Origin: Zobellia uliginosa
Lineage (GTDB): Bacteria; Bacteroidota; Bacteroidia; Flavobacteriales; Flavobacteriaceae
DNA length: 64,000 nucleotides
NCBI RefSeq assembly: GCF_900156625.1
Contig: NZ_FTOB01000004.1
Span: 372,001-436,000, forward strand
Direction of reading: 5' to 3'
Position 1 is the stretch's first letter. The number at the start of each line of letters is the position of its first letter. The notes under the pieces were generated by a model. The model was not told where the DNA came from and did not search any database. It worked only from the letters and a program-made list of their open reading frames with translations. A program made the translations under genes and the position numbers. This document shows positions 1-8,993 of this stretch, piece after piece.

Positions 1-1
1 A

Positions 2-319
2 GAAGTTTTGACCATTCGTGTGCTTGGTGGTACCAAGAGAAGATATGCTTCCATCGGAGATAAGATCGTTGTTACCGTTAAAGAGGCTACGCCTAATGGT
101 GGTATCAAAAAAGGTGCTGTATCTACGGCGGTGGTTGTAAGAACAAAGAAAGAAGTAAGAAGGCCAGATGGTTCGTACATCCGTTTTGATGACAATGCAT
201 GTGTGTTGTTGAATCCAACGGGAGAGATGAGAGGAACCCGTGTTTTCGGTCCGGTTGCACGCGAACTTCGCGATAAGCAATTCATGAAAATTGTTTCATT
301 GGCCCCTGAGGTACTTTAA
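2..319 (+). CDS. rplN: 50S ribosomal protein L14 (uL14), 5' truncated by window edge
   Basis: This is the C-terminal 105 residues of uL14, a large-subunit protein that binds 23S rRNA at the subunit interface. The frame is open from the first bases of the window and the family is normally about 122 residues, so roughly 17 residues lie outside. The conserved stretch [17 protein letters not shown] is seen at once, followed by [17 protein letters not shown] near the end. The TTG at position 8 is an internal Leu codon, not a start. The gene lies just before rplX, in the usual spc order. Confidence 0.97.
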   Translation, partial: EVLTIRVLGGTKRRYASIGDKIVVTVKEATPNGGIKKGAVSTAVVVRTKKEVRRPDGSYIRFDDNACVLLNPTGEMRGTRVFGPVARELRDKQFMKIVSLAPEVL

Positions 320-332
320 TAATAGACAAAGC

Positions 333-647
333 ATGAAAAAGTTGAAAATTAAAACGGGGGATACGGTTCGTATCATTGCAGGAGACCATAAAGGTACTGA
401 AGGCAAGGTTATGACCGTAGACCGTGAGAAGAACAAAGCTATCGTAGAAGGTGCAAACATGGTTTCTAAGCATCAGAAGCCAAGTGCGCAAAACCCTCAA
501 GGTGGTATCGTAAAAAAAGAAGCTCCTATCCATATTTCCAATCTTGCCCTTATCGATGCTAAATCAGGTGAGACAACGAGAGTAGGTTATGAGGTAAGAG
601 ACGGAAAGAAAGTCCGGTTTTCTAAGAAATCCAATGAAGTAATATAA
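333..647 (+). CDS. rplX: 50S ribosomal protein L24 (uL24)
   Basis: A 104-residue KOW-domain protein that nucleates 23S rRNA folding. The N-terminal KOW motif is visible as [20 protein letters not shown], followed by the conserved HQKPS and [14 protein letters not shown]. The ATG at 333 is chosen over an in-frame TTG at 291, because the latter would run 29 bases into rplN and add an unconserved leader. It lies 13 bases after rplN and 3 bases before rplE, so it is co-transcribed. No Shine-Dalgarno is evident, as is usual in this phylum. Confidence 0.97.
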   Translation: MKKLKIKTGDTVRIIAGDHKGTEGKVMTVDREKNKAIVEGANMVSKHQKPSAQNPQGGIVKKEAPIHISNLALIDAKSGETTRVGYEVRDGKKVRFSKKSNEVI

Positions 648-650
648 GTT

Positions 651-1202
651 ATGGCTTACGTTTCAAGGTTAAAGAAAGAATATGGTGAGCGTATAGTAAA
701 TGCGCTTAAAGAAGAGTTTGGTTACAAGAATGTAATGCAAGTGCCGAAACTTCAGAAGATAGTTGTTAGCAGGGGTGTAGGTGCCGCTGTAGCAGATAAA
801 AAACTTATTGACCATGCGGTAGACGAATTGACCAATATTACCGGTCAAAAAGCGGTTGCCACGTTGTCTAAGAAGGATGTTGCTGCGTTCAAGTTGCGAA
901 AAGGTATGCCAATCGGCGCCAAAGTAACGTTACGTGGTGAGCGCATGTACGAATTTTTAGATCGTTTGATCACTAGTGCGTTGCCACGTGTTCGTGATTT
1001 TCAGGGTATTAAGGCAACTGGCTTTGATGGTCGTGGAAATTATAGCCTTGGTGTAACGGAGCAAATAATTTTTCCTGAAATCAATATTGATAAAATCAAT
1101 AGAATTGACGGAATGGATATTACCTTTGTTACCTCGGCCGAAACGGACAAGGAAGCAAAATCATTATTAACCGAATTAGGATTACCTTTTAAAAAGAACT
1201 AG
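651..1202 (+). CDS. rplE: 50S ribosomal protein L5 (uL5)
   Basis: A 183-residue uL5 that binds 5S rRNA in the central protuberance. The start [11 protein letters not shown] and the conserved [15 protein letters not shown] and [18 protein letters not shown] segments are family hallmarks, and the length is typical. The stop is followed after one base by the ATG of rpsN, which suggests translational coupling in the spc operon. Confidence 0.98.
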   Translation: MAYVSRLKKEYGERIVNALKEEFGYKNVMQVPKLQKIVVSRGVGAAVADKKLIDHAVDELTNITGQKAVATLSKKDVAAFKLRKGMPIGAKVTLRGERMYEFLDRLITSALPRVRDFQGIKATGFDGRGNYSLGVTEQIIFPEINIDKINRIDGMDITFVTSAETDKEAKSLLTELGLPFKKN

Positions 1203-1203
1203 T

Positions 1204-1473
1204 ATGGCTAAAGAATCAATGAAAGCCCGTGAGCGCAAAAGGGCGAAAACTGTTGCAAAATATGCCGAGAAAAGAAAGGCTTTGAAAGAGGCTGGAGATT
1301 ACGAAGCATTGCAAAAGTTGCCACGTAACGCATCACCTGTTCGGATGCACAACCGTTGTAAGTTGACAGGTAGGCCTAAAGGTTACATGAGAACTTTTGG
1401 TATCTCTAGGGTTATGTTCAGGGAAATGGCAAACAAAGGTCTTATTCCAGGTGTTAAAAAGGCAAGCTGGTAA
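1204..1473 (+). CDS. rpsN: 30S ribosomal protein S14 (uS14), zinc-independent form
   Basis: An 89-residue uS14, a small-subunit head protein. It is the long, zinc-free form: it has a single Cys and lacks the two CxxC pairs of the short 61-residue zinc form. The conserved core [21 protein letters not shown] and the C-terminus [11 protein letters not shown] are both present. A 66-base gap follows before rpsH, longer than elsewhere in the cluster, with no hairpin that I can see. Confidence 0.97.
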   Translation: MAKESMKARERKRAKTVAKYAEKRKALKEAGDYEALQKLPRNASPVRMHNRCKLTGRPKGYMRTFGISRVMFREMANKGLIPGVKKASW

Positions 1474-1539
1474 TATTTATTGAATAACTGGTTTCAGGTT
1501 CGTTAATGAAGACGAAAACCGTTACCGAATTATATACAA

Positions 1540-1938
1540 ATGGTTACAGATACTATAGCAGATTATCTAACGAGAGTTAGAAACGCCAGCCGAGCTGGTC
1601 ACAGAGTGGTAGAGATACCCGCTTCAAAGGTGAAGAAGGAGATAACTAAGATATTGTTCGATCAGGGCTATATTTTAAGTTACAAATTTGAGGAAGATAA
1701 GGTTCAGGGTTCTATTAAAATAGCTCTGAAATACGACAAGGCTACTAAAGAGCCTGTTATTAAAAAGATTCAAAGAGTAAGTAAGCCGGGTTTACGTAAG
1801 TATACCGGTGCTGAAAATCTGCCTAGGGTCTTAAACGGCTTAGGGATAGCGATAGTATCTACCTCTCATGGGGTAATGACTAGTAAGCAGGCGAAAAATG
1901 AAAATGTAGGTGGCGAGGTGCTTTGCTACGTATATTAA
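1540..1938 (+). CDS. rpsH: 30S ribosomal protein S8 (uS8)
   Basis: A 132-residue uS8, a primary 16S rRNA binder. The N-terminus DTIADYLTRVRNA and the C-terminal STSHGVMTSKQAKNENVGGE segment, which contacts helix 21, are conserved. In E. coli S8 is the translational repressor of the spc operon; no matching mRNA site was identified here. An ATG at 1540 follows an A/T-rich stretch without Shine-Dalgarno. Confidence 0.97.
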   Translation: MVTDTIADYLTRVRNASRAGHRVVEIPASKVKKEITKILFDQGYILSYKFEEDKVQGSIKIALKYDKATKEPVIKKIQRVSKPGLRKYTGAENLPRVLNGLGIAIVSTSHGVMTSKQAKNENVGGEVLCYVY

Positions 1939-1956
1939 TAGGATAAATAGTAAGAA

Positions 1957-2499
1957 ATGTCAAGAATTGGTAATAATCCGGTAGCTATTCCTGAAGGGGT
2001 TACTGTTGAGGTTAAGGATAACGAGATTGTCGTTAAAGGCAAGTTGGGAGAACTTACCCAAGAGTTTTCCGCCGTCGAGGTAAAGATAGAAGATAACCAA
2101 GTCTGGGTAACCAGACCGTCAGATTCAAAAGAGCACAAGGCAAAGCATGGTCTTTACCGTTCTTTGGTCAGAAATATGATCGAAGGTGTTTCAAAAGGGT
2201 GGACAAAAGAATTGGAACTTGTAGGTGTTGGTTATAGAGCTAGCAACCAAGGTCAGAAATTAGACATTGCCCTAGGTTTTTCCCATAACATTGTTATAGA
2301 CTTGGCTCCAGAAGTCAAAGTTGAGACTACATCTGAAAAAGGAAAGAACCCAATTATAAAATTGACATCGCACGACAAGCAGTTAGTAGGGCAAATAGCC
2401 GCTAAGATACGCTCGTTCCGTAAGCCTGAGCCTTACAAAGGAAAAGGGGTTAGGTTTGTTGGCGAACAATTAAGAAGAAAAGCAGGTAAATCAGCTTAA
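1957..2499 (+). CDS. rplF: 50S ribosomal protein L6 (uL6)
   Basis: A 180-residue uL6 with two related alpha/beta domains near the factor-binding site of the large subunit. It starts MSRIGNNPVAIPEGV and ends with the conserved KPEPYKGKGVRF and EQLRRKAGKSA segments. Its length is normal. It lies 18 bases after rpsH and 9 bases before rplR in the spc order. Confidence 0.98.
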   Translation: MSRIGNNPVAIPEGVTVEVKDNEIVVKGKLGELTQEFSAVEVKIEDNQVWVTRPSDSKEHKAKHGLYRSLVRNMIEGVSKGWTKELELVGVGYRASNQGQKLDIALGFSHNIVIDLAPEVKVETTSEKGKNPIIKLTSHDKQLVGQIAAKIRSFRKPEPYKGKGVRFVGEQLRRKAGKSA

Positions 2500-2508
2500 T
2501 AGTATATC

Positions 2509-2865
2509 ATGGGATTATCAACAAGCGAAAGAAAACAGAGAATACGGAGAAGGATCAGAAAGGTTTCCAATGGAACAGCGGAAAGACCTAGATTGTCCGT
2601 TTTTAGAAGTAATAACGAAATTTATGCCCAGGTTATAGATGATACTAAAGGTACTACTTTGGTAGCCGTGTCGTCAAGGGATAAAGATTTGGCAAAAGAA
2701 AAAGGTACTAAGACAGAGATTGCAAACCTTGTAGGTAAGGCGATTGCTACTAAGTGCAAAGAAGCAGGTATTGAAAAAGTTGCTTTTGATAGAGGTGGTA
2801 ACCTTTACCACGGAAGAGTGAAATCTTTGGCTGAAGGAGCAAGGGAAGCAGGACTTAATTTTTAA
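2509..2865 (+). CDS. rplR: 50S ribosomal protein L18 (uL18)
   Basis: A 118-residue uL18 that binds 5S rRNA together with L5. The basic N-terminus with [21 protein letters not shown] and the C-terminus with [21 protein letters not shown] are family signatures. It is tightly packed between rplF and rpsE (8 bases to the next start). Confidence 0.98.
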   Translation: MGLSTSERKQRIRRRIRKVSNGTAERPRLSVFRSNNEIYAQVIDDTKGTTLVAVSSRDKDLAKEKGTKTEIANLVGKAIATKCKEAGIEKVAFDRGGNLYHGRVKSLAEGAREAGLNF

Positions 2866-2873
2866 ATAAGAGT

Positions 2874-3398
2874 ATGTACCAGAAATATAAAAACGTAGAG
2901 ACCGTAAAACCCAGTGGGTTGGAACTTAAAGATAGATTGGTAGGCATACAACGTGTTACCAAGGTAACTAAAGGTGGTAGAGCTTTCGGTTTTTCAGCTA
3001 TAGTTGTTGTAGGTGATGAAAACGGGGTTGTGGGTCACGGTTTAGGAAAATCAAAAGAAGTAGCTACTGCTATCGCAAAGGCTATAGAGGACGCTAAGAA
3101 AAACTTGATTCGTATTCCTTTGAACAAGGCAACCTTGCCACATGAGCAAAAGGGAAAATTCGGTGGAGCTCGCGTTTATATCCAACCGGCATCTCACGGT
3201 ACCGGGGTTATTGCAGGTGGAGCCGTTAGGGCGGTACTTGAAGCCGTAGGAGTGCAAGATGTGCTTTCTAAGTCTCAAGGTTCATCTAACCCTCACAACG
3301 TTGTGAAAGCTACTTTTGATGCGCTTTTGCAGCTTAGGGATGCTAAGACCGTAGCAAGCCAAAGAGGGGTTTCCCTTGAAAAAGTGTTTAAAGGATAA
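2874..3398 (+). CDS. rpsE: 30S ribosomal protein S5 (uS5)
   Basis: A 174-residue uS5, involved in decoding fidelity and mRNA entry-channel helicase activity. The double-stranded-RNA-binding-like N domain ([19 protein letters not shown]) and the C domain ([18 protein letters not shown], then [18 protein letters not shown]) are clear. Length and position in the spc operon are normal. Confidence 0.98.
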   Translation: MYQKYKNVETVKPSGLELKDRLVGIQRVTKVTKGGRAFGFSAIVVVGDENGVVGHGLGKSKEVATAIAKAIEDAKKNLIRIPLNKATLPHEQKGKFGGARVYIQPASHGTGVIAGGAVRAVLEAVGVQDVLSKSQGSSNPHNVVKATFDALLQLRDAKTVASQRGVSLEKVFKG

Positions 3399-3409
3399 GT
3401 AAAGATATT

Positions 3410-3592
3410 ATGGCAAAGAAAATTCTGGTAAAACAGTTGAAGAGCAGCATCAAAAGGCCACAGAACCAAAAGCGTACATTGATGGCTTTGGGTCTAAAGA
3501 AAATTGGTCAAGTAGTAGAGCATGATGCCACGCCGAATATACTCGGTATGATAGCTAAAGTTGAACATTTGGTTTCCACTGAGGAAGCTTAA
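3410..3592 (+). CDS. rpmD: 50S ribosomal protein L30 (uL30)
   Basis: A 60-residue uL30. It has the typical start with ILVKQLKSSIKRPQNQKRTL and the LGLKKIGQVVEHDATPNILGM segment. It lies 11 bases after rpsE and 13 before rplO. The short length is normal for bacterial L30. Confidence 0.97.
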   Translation: MAKKILVKQLKSSIKRPQNQKRTLMALGLKKIGQVVEHDATPNILGMIAKVEHLVSTEEA

Positions 3593-3605
3593 ATAGCATA
3601 TTATA

Positions 3606-4058
3606 ATGAATTTAAGTAATCTAAAGCCAGCCGATGGTGCTACCAATAGAGCGGGCAAAAGAGTAGGTAGAGGTCAAGGGTCTGGTAAAGGCGGTACAGC
3701 TACAAGAGGACATAAAGGTGCCAAGTCGAGATCTGGTTACTCTAAGAAAATTGGTTTTGAAGGTGGTCAAATGCCATTGCAAAGACGTGTGCCTAAGTTT
3801 GGTTTCACGAACATAAACCGAGTAGAGTACAAGGGTATCAATGTTGAAAAGTTACAAGAGTTGGTCGATAACAAAAAGGTTAAAGACGTTGTTACTTTTG
3901 AAGCTTTAGTAGACAACGGTTTGGCTAAGAGTAAAGACCTAGTAAAAATATTGGGTGGTGGGGAATTGAAAGCTTCACTTAAAGTTTCAGCGCATAAATT
4001 TACGGCAAGTGCTAAAGCGGCCATTGAAGCTGCTGGTGGAGAAGCAATAAATTTATAA
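3606..4058 (+). CDS. rplO: 50S ribosomal protein L15 (uL15)
   Basis: A 150-residue uL15, late-assembly large-subunit protein. The Gly/Lys/Arg-rich N-terminal extension (RAGKRVGRGQGSGKGGTA, then RSGYSKKIGFEGGQMPLQRR) that threads into 23S rRNA is seen at residues 15-63, followed by the globular domain. It lies 12 bases upstream of secY, the usual arrangement. Confidence 0.98.
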   Translation: MNLSNLKPADGATNRAGKRVGRGQGSGKGGTATRGHKGAKSRSGYSKKIGFEGGQMPLQRRVPKFGFTNINRVEYKGINVEKLQELVDNKKVKDVVTFEALVDNGLAKSKDLVKILGGGELKASLKVSAHKFTASAKAAIEAAGGEAINL

Positions 4059-4070
4059 GCATAACTGACC

Positions 4071-5414
4071 ATGAAGAAATTTTTCGAGACCATATCCAAT
4101 ATTTGGAAGATAGACGAACTAAGGAATAGGATTATACTAACCCTTGGTTTGTTGTTGGTATACCGTTTTGGTTGTCAAATAGTTCTTCCGGGTATTGATT
4201 CTACTCAATTGGCAGAATTAGCCTCAGGTACCGATTCCGGTATCTTCGGCTTATTGAATGCTTTTACAGGTGGTGCTTTTGCTAACGCTTCGATTTTTGC
4301 CTTGGGTATCATGCCCTATATATCGGCATCTATTGTTGTACAGCTTATGAGTATCGCCATTCCTTATTTGCAGAAATTAGACAAAGAAGGGGAGAGTGGT
4401 AGAAAAACGAAGAATCAGATTACACGTTGGCTTACGATCGGTATTTGTGTCGTTCAAGCGCCAGCGTATCTTTACGGATTGGAGGCCTTCGGTGTCCAAG
4501 ACAGTGCCTTCGTTTTAGGTAAAGGATTGGACTTTATGATTCCGGCGGTTATCATTTTGGTGACGGGATGTGTATTTGCCATGTGGTTGGGTGAAAAGAT
4601 TACCGATAAAGGTATCGGTAACGGAATTTCACTATTAATCATGATTGGTATTATAGCGACCATGCCACAATCATTTGTTCAGGAATTTATCTCTAGAACC
4701 GTTGACAATAACGGTGGGTTGATGTTTATCCTAATTGAAATTATACTTTGGTTCTTGGTTATTTTGGCCAGTATTCTTTTGGTAATGGCTACGCGTCAGA
4801 TACCGGTTCAGTACGCAAGAAGAACGGCGTCGGGTGGATATGAGAAGAACGTTATGGGGTCGAGGCAATATATTCCTTTGAAACTTAATGCTTCTGGGGT
4901 AATGCCTATTATCTTTGCCCAGGCAATTATGTTTGCACCTAGTTTAATAGGTAAGACGTTCAACAATACCAGTGCGGGCCAGTGGATGGAAGTACAGTTT
5001 CAAGATATATTCGGATTGGCATACAACCTATTGTTCGCCTTTCTTATTATCGTCTTTACATATTTCTATACGGCCATTACGGTTCCAACGAATAAAATGG
5101 CAGATGATTTGAAAAGAAGTGGTGGTTTTATTCCGGGTATTCGACCTGGAAAGGAAACTGGTGATTTCTTGGATAAGATCATGTCTTTAATAACTTTGCC
5201 AGGATCTGTATTTTTGGCCCTGTTGGCTGTTTTACCGGCAATAGTGCTTAAGTTGATGGATATTCAGGCCGGGTGGGCAATGTTTTATGGAGGCACCTCT
5301 TTATTGATTATGGTTGGTGTGGCCATAGATACGGTTCAACAGGTGAACGCTTATCTTTTGAACAGGCATTATGATGGATTGATGAAAACTGGTAAAAATA
5401 GAAAAGTCGCATAA
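4071..5414 (+). CDS. secY: Protein translocase subunit SecY
   Basis: The 447-residue channel subunit of the Sec translocon in the inner membrane. About ten membrane segments are seen, with the plug/TM2 region [33 protein letters not shown] split by the family signature around residues 60-90 and the cytoplasmic loop with [12 protein letters not shown] at the end. The loop with [18 protein letters not shown] (near residue 350) contacts the ribosome and SecA. It sits between rplO and infA with 2 bases to the next start; no map or adk gene lies between secY and infA here. Confidence 0.98.
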   Translation: MKKFFETISNIWKIDELRNRIILTLGLLLVYRFGCQIVLPGIDSTQLAELASGTDSGIFGLLNAFTGGAFANASIFALGIMPYISASIVVQLMSIAIPYLQKLDKEGESGRKTKNQITRWLTIGICVVQAPAYLYGLEAFGVQDSAFVLGKGLDFMIPAVIILVTGCVFAMWLGEKITDKGIGNGISLLIMIGIIATMPQSFVQEFISRTVDNNGGLMFILIEIILWFLVILASILLVMATRQIPVQYARRTASGGYEKNVMGSRQYIPLKLNASGVMPIIFAQAIMFAPSLIGKTFNNTSAGQWMEVQFQDIFGLAYNLLFAFLIIVFTYFYTAITVPTNKMADDLKRSGGFIPGIRPGKETGDFLDKIMSLITLPGSVFLALLAVLPAIVLKLMDIQAGWAMFYGGTSLLIMVGVAIDTVQQVNAYLLNRHYDGLMKTGKNRKVA

Positions 5415-5416
5415 TT

Positions 5417-5632
5417 ATGGCTAAGCAAGCAGCAATAGAACAAGACGGGTCTATAATTGAAGCATTGTCAAATGCAATGTTTAGGGTTGAATTGGAAAAC
5501 GGTCATGTAGTAACGGCCCATATCTCCGGAAAGATGCGTATGCATTATATTAAGTTGCTTCCTGGAGATAAGGTAAAGTTGGAAATGAGTCCGTATGACC
5601 TTAGCAAGGCCAGAATTACATATAGATATTAG
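5417..5632 (+). CDS. infA: Translation initiation factor IF-1
   Basis: A 71-residue S1/OB-fold protein that occupies the 30S A site during initiation. Its sequence shows the family core [20 protein letters not shown], then [18 protein letters not shown] and [11 protein letters not shown]. It follows secY after 2 bases and precedes rpmJ, a conserved order. Confidence 0.98.
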   Translation: MAKQAAIEQDGSIIEALSNAMFRVELENGHVVTAHISGKMRMHYIKLLPGDKVKLEMSPYDLSKARITYRY

Positions 5633-5656
5633 TAATACGATAGAAGAATAAGAACG

Positions 5657-5773
5657 ATGAAAGTAAGAGCATCAGTTAAAAAAAGAAGTGCCGACTGCAA
5701 GATTGTACGCAGAAAGGGCAGGTTGTACGTAATCAACAAAAAGAATCCTAGATTTAAACAAAGACAAGGATAA
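5657..5773 (+). CDS. rpmJ: 50S ribosomal protein L36 (bL36), zinc-ligand-free form
   Basis: A 38-residue bL36, too short for ordinary ORF cut-offs. It reads [20 protein letters not shown] and ends NPRFKQRQG. The classical zinc ligands Cys11, Cys14, Cys27 and His33 are Ser11, Cys14, Asn27 and Phe33 here, so only one remains and zinc binding is not expected. It lies 24 bases after infA and 2 bases before rpsM. Confidence 0.97.
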   Translation: MKVRASVKKRSADCKIVRRKGRLYVINKKNPRFKQRQG

Positions 5774-5775
5774 TT

Positions 5776-6150
5776 ATGGCAAGAATTGCAGGTATAGACA
5801 TACCAAAACAGAAAAGGGGCGTAATTGCATTGACCTATATTTTTGGTGTCGGTAGAAGTAGGGCTAAAGAAATACTAGAAAAAGCCCAAGTAGATGAAGG
5901 TAAAAAAGTGTCTGATTGGAACGATGATGAAATAGGTCGTATCAGGGATGCCGTTTCTTCTTATACAATAGAAGGCGAGTTGCGTTCAGAGACTCAGCTT
6001 AATATCAAGCGTCTGATGGACATCGGTTGTTACCGAGGTATTCGTCACAGGTCTGGTCTTCCCCTTCGTGGACAACGTACAAAGAATAATTCTAGGACGA
6101 GAAAAGGAAAAAGAAAAACGGTTGCCAACAAGAAAAAGGCGACTAAATAA
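5776..6150 (+). CDS. rpsM: 30S ribosomal protein S13 (uS13)
   Basis: A 124-residue uS13, a head protein that contacts P-site tRNA and bridges to L5. Signatures are [20 protein letters not shown] at the start and [19 protein letters not shown] towards the basic C-terminal tail. It opens the alpha-operon part of the cluster (rpsM, rpsK, rpsD, rpoA, rplQ). Confidence 0.98.
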   Translation: MARIAGIDIPKQKRGVIALTYIFGVGRSRAKEILEKAQVDEGKKVSDWNDDEIGRIRDAVSSYTIEGELRSETQLNIKRLMDIGCYRGIRHRSGLPLRGQRTKNNSRTRKGKRKTVANKKKATK

Positions 6151-6162
6151 TAAGTAGTTATT

Positions 6163-6567
6163 ATGGCAAAGGCAACTTCAAAATCAAGTGCAAAAGCTGC
6201 TAAGAAACGTAAAGTAATAGTCGATTCTGTTGGCGAAGCTCACGTAACGGCATCTTTCAATAATATCATTATATCCCTTACCAATAAAAAAGGAGATGTC
6301 ATTTCTTGGTCATCTGCTGGAAAAATGGGTTTCAGGGGTTCTAAGAAAAACACGCCTTACGCTGCTCAAGTAGCGGCTGAAGAGTGTGCAAAAACTGCTC
6401 ACGAAGCTGGTTTGAGAAAAGTAAAGGTTTATGTAAAAGGACCTGGTAACGGAAGAGAGTCTGCAATTCGCGCCGTTCATAACTCTGGTATCGAAGTTAC
6501 CGAGATTATTGACGTGACACCGATGCCGCACAACGGATGTCGTCCTCCGAAACGAAGAAGAGTTTAA
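6163..6567 (+). CDS. rpsK: 30S ribosomal protein S11 (uS11)
   Basis: A 134-residue uS11 of the 30S platform. It shows an N-terminal basic, Ala/Lys-rich extension (residues 1-20), then [35 protein letters not shown] and the C-terminal [16 protein letters not shown]. Length and location are normal. An 88-base gap separates it from rpsD. Confidence 0.98.
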   Translation: MAKATSKSSAKAAKKRKVIVDSVGEAHVTASFNNIIISLTNKKGDVISWSSAGKMGFRGSKKNTPYAAQVAAEECAKTAHEAGLRKVKVYVKGPGNGRESAIRAVHNSGIEVTEIIDVTPMPHNGCRPPKRRRV

Positions 6568-6655
6568 TTAATCACTATATTATTTCACAGAAGTGTTGTT
6601 AACGATTATCGAAGGATAAGCCTTAATTCATAATCACACTTCTAAACTAAAGAAA

Positions 6656-7261
6656 ATGGCAAGATATACAGGACCAAAAAGTAAAATCGCCCGTAAGTTC
6701 GGCGAAGCTATCTTCGGAGATGACAAATCTTTCGAAAAAAAGAATTACCCACCAGGACAACACGGTAACGCAAGAAGAAGAGGTAAAAAATCTGAGTACG
6801 CGGTACAGTTGATGGAAAAGCAAAAAGCCAAATACACTTATGGTATTTTGGAAAAGCAATTTAGAAATATATTTGCTACTGCTAAGAGAAAAGAGGGAGT
6901 TACCGGTGAAGTTCTTTTGCAATTGTGTGAATCACGTTTAGATAATGTGGTCTTTCGTATGGGTATTTCCCCAACAAGAAGAGGAGCAAGACAATTGGTG
7001 TCGCACAGACACATTACCGTTAATGGTGAATTGGTGAACATACCATCATACGCATTAAAACCGGGCGATGTAATCGGTGTACGTGAAAAATCTAAATCTT
7101 TACAGGCCATACAAGATTCACTTGCTTCCAACAGCAAAGTGTACGAATGGATTACTTGGAACTCTGAAAAGAAAGAAGGTACCTTTGTTAGCGTTCCTGA
7201 AAGACTTCAGATTCCTGAAAATATCAAAGAACAATTAATAGTTGAGCTTTACTCTAAATAA
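6656..7261 (+). CDS. rpsD: 30S ribosomal protein S4 (uS4)
   Basis: A 201-residue uS4, a primary assembly protein of the 30S body. The N-terminal [20 protein letters not shown] and the S4 RNA-binding domain ([28 protein letters not shown]) are clear. It lacks the four N-terminal Cys residues of the zinc-type S4. In E. coli, S4 represses the alpha operon; no regulatory structure was recognised in the 88-base upstream gap. Confidence 0.98.
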   Translation: MARYTGPKSKIARKFGEAIFGDDKSFEKKNYPPGQHGNARRRGKKSEYAVQLMEKQKAKYTYGILEKQFRNIFATAKRKEGVTGEVLLQLCESRLDNVVFRMGISPTRRGARQLVSHRHITVNGELVNIPSYALKPGDVIGVREKSKSLQAIQDSLASNSKVYEWITWNSEKKEGTFVSVPERLQIPENIKEQLIVELYSK

Positions 7262-7279
7262 TAAAGAACACTAATTCAT

Positions 7280-8272
7280 ATGGCATTATTTAATTTTCAG
7301 AAACCCGATAAAGTAATAATGATCGATTCCTCGGATTTCGAAGGAAAGTTCGAATTCCGTCCTTTGGAACCTGGTTATGGATTGACTGTTGGGAACGCAC
7401 TAAGAAGAGTATTGCTTTCATCGTTGGAAGGCCATGCGATCACCTCTGTACGAATAGATGGTGTAGAACACGAGTTTTCCGTTATTTCAGGCGTTGTAGA
7501 AGATGTTACTGAAATAATATTGAATCTGAAACAAGTTCGTTTTAAGAAGCAGATAGACGATTCAGAAGCAGAGGTTGTGTCTATTTCCGTTAGTGGAAAA
7601 GAGCAATTGACCGCTGGAGATTTTCAAAAGTTCATCTCGGGTTATCAAGTGTTGAACCCTGATTTGGTAATCTGTAACATGGATTCCAAAGTGAGCATCA
7701 ATATGGAAATCGTTATCGACAAAGGTCGTGGATACGTTCCTGCTGAAGAAAACAAAAAATCGAATGCCGCACTTGGTACTATTGCAGTAGATTCTATTTT
7801 TACACCTATCAAAAATGTAAAGTATAGCATCGAAAACTTTCGTGTAGAGCAAAAGACCGATTATGAAAAATTGGTTTTCGAAATTGTTACCGATGGTTCG
7901 ATTCATCCAAAGGATGCCTTGACCGAAGGTGCCAAGGTTTTGATTCATCACTTCATGTTGTTCTCCGATGAGCGCATCACCCTAGAGGCCGATGAAATCG
8001 CGCAAACGGAAACTTATGACGAGGAGTCTTTGCATATGCGTCAGTTGTTGAAAACAAAATTGGTAGATATGGATCTTTCCGTACGTGCCTTGAACTGTTT
8101 GAAAGCTGCCGAGGTTGATACATTGGGAGATTTGGTTTCTTTCAATAAGAACGATTTGATGAAATTTAGAAATTTCGGTAAAAAATCCTTAACAGAACTA
8201 GAAGAATTGGTCATCAATAAGGGGCTTAGCTTCGGAATGGACCTTTCGAAATACAAATTAGATAAAGATTAA
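7280..8272 (+). CDS. rpoA: DNA-directed RNA polymerase subunit alpha
   Basis: The 330-residue alpha subunit. The N-terminal dimerisation domain (about residues 1-230) has [20 protein letters not shown] and the C-terminal helix-hairpin-helix domain (about 255-325) has [20 protein letters not shown] and [11 protein letters not shown], which bind UP elements and activators. The linker around residues 232-250 is acidic. It lies between rpsD and rplQ as usual. Confidence 0.98.
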   Translation: MALFNFQKPDKVIMIDSSDFEGKFEFRPLEPGYGLTVGNALRRVLLSSLEGHAITSVRIDGVEHEFSVISGVVEDVTEIILNLKQVRFKKQIDDSEAEVVSISVSGKEQLTAGDFQKFISGYQVLNPDLVICNMDSKVSINMEIVIDKGRGYVPAEENKKSNAALGTIAVDSIFTPIKNVKYSIENFRVEQKTDYEKLVFEIVTDGSIHPKDALTEGAKVLIHHFMLFSDERITLEADEIAQTETYDEESLHMRQLLKTKLVDMDLSVRALNCLKAAEVDTLGDLVSFNKNDLMKFRNFGKKSLTELEELVINKGLSFGMDLSKYKLDKD

Positions 8273-8333
8273 TCGCTATTTCTTACACGAAGGGAAATGC
8301 CCTGGGATTGGAGAAATACATTAGAAGAAAGAA

Positions 8334-8900
8334 ATGAGACACGGTAAAAAAGTCAATCATTTAGGACGTAAGACAGCGCACAGAAAAGCGATGTTGGCCA
8401 ACATGGCATGTTCCTTGATCGAACACAAGAGAATCAATACGACCGTAGCGAAAGCTAAGGCGTTAAAGCAGTTTGTTGAGCCTTTGATTACAAAATCAAA
8501 AGCAGAGAACAACCTTACAGCTGAAAAGGGAACACATAACAGGCGTATCGTTTTCAAAAACCTTAGAGACAAGTATGCAGTTACTGAATTGTTCAGTACT
8601 GTGGCCGAAAAGGTAGCTGATAGACCGGGTGGTTATACAAGAATTATCAAACTTGGTAATCGTCTTGGGGATAACGCTGATATAGCGATGATCGAATTGG
8701 TTGATTTCAACGAGCTTTACAATGCCGGTAAACCTAAGAAGAAAACTACGAGAAGAAGTAGAAGAGGTGGTAGTAAGGCCGAAGAAGAAAGTTCGAAGGT
8801 TGATGCAAAAGAAACAAAGACGCCACCAGTGGTCGCTGAAAATTCTGAGGCGGAAGCTCAAACGGATATCGAAACTAAAGCTGACGATTCAGAAGAATAA
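8334..8900 (+). CDS. rplQ: 50S ribosomal protein L17 (bL17) with long charged tail
   Basis: A 188-residue bL17. Residues 1-130 are the conserved domain ([20 protein letters not shown], then [21 protein letters not shown]). Residues from about 133 form a low-complexity extension, first basic ([12 protein letters not shown]) then acidic and Ala/Thr-rich, absent from the roughly 127-residue E. coli protein; such tails are usual in Bacteroidota. It is the last gene of the ribosomal cluster, followed by a rho-independent terminator. Confidence 0.97.
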   Translation: MRHGKKVNHLGRKTAHRKAMLANMACSLIEHKRINTTVAKAKALKQFVEPLITKSKAENNLTAEKGTHNRRIVFKNLRDKYAVTELFSTVAEKVADRPGGYTRIIKLGNRLGDNADIAMIELVDFNELYNAGKPKKKTTRRSRRGGSKAEEESSKVDAKETKTPPVVAENSEAEAQTDIETKADDSEE

Positions 8901-8925
8901 GATGTTGATATCTAATAATATTTGG

Positions 8926-8958
8926 AAAAGGATAAGCTTAATAGTTTATCCTTTTTTT
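8926..8958 (+). terminator. Rho-independent terminator after rplQ
   Basis: AAAAGGATAA (8926-8935) pairs with TTATCCTTTT (8946-8955) around a 10-base loop and runs into further T residues. It closes the ribosomal cluster before carA. Confidence 0.8.
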
Positions 8959-8993
8959 ATGTTTATTTGTGAAATTAAAAAATTAGGAAACAT

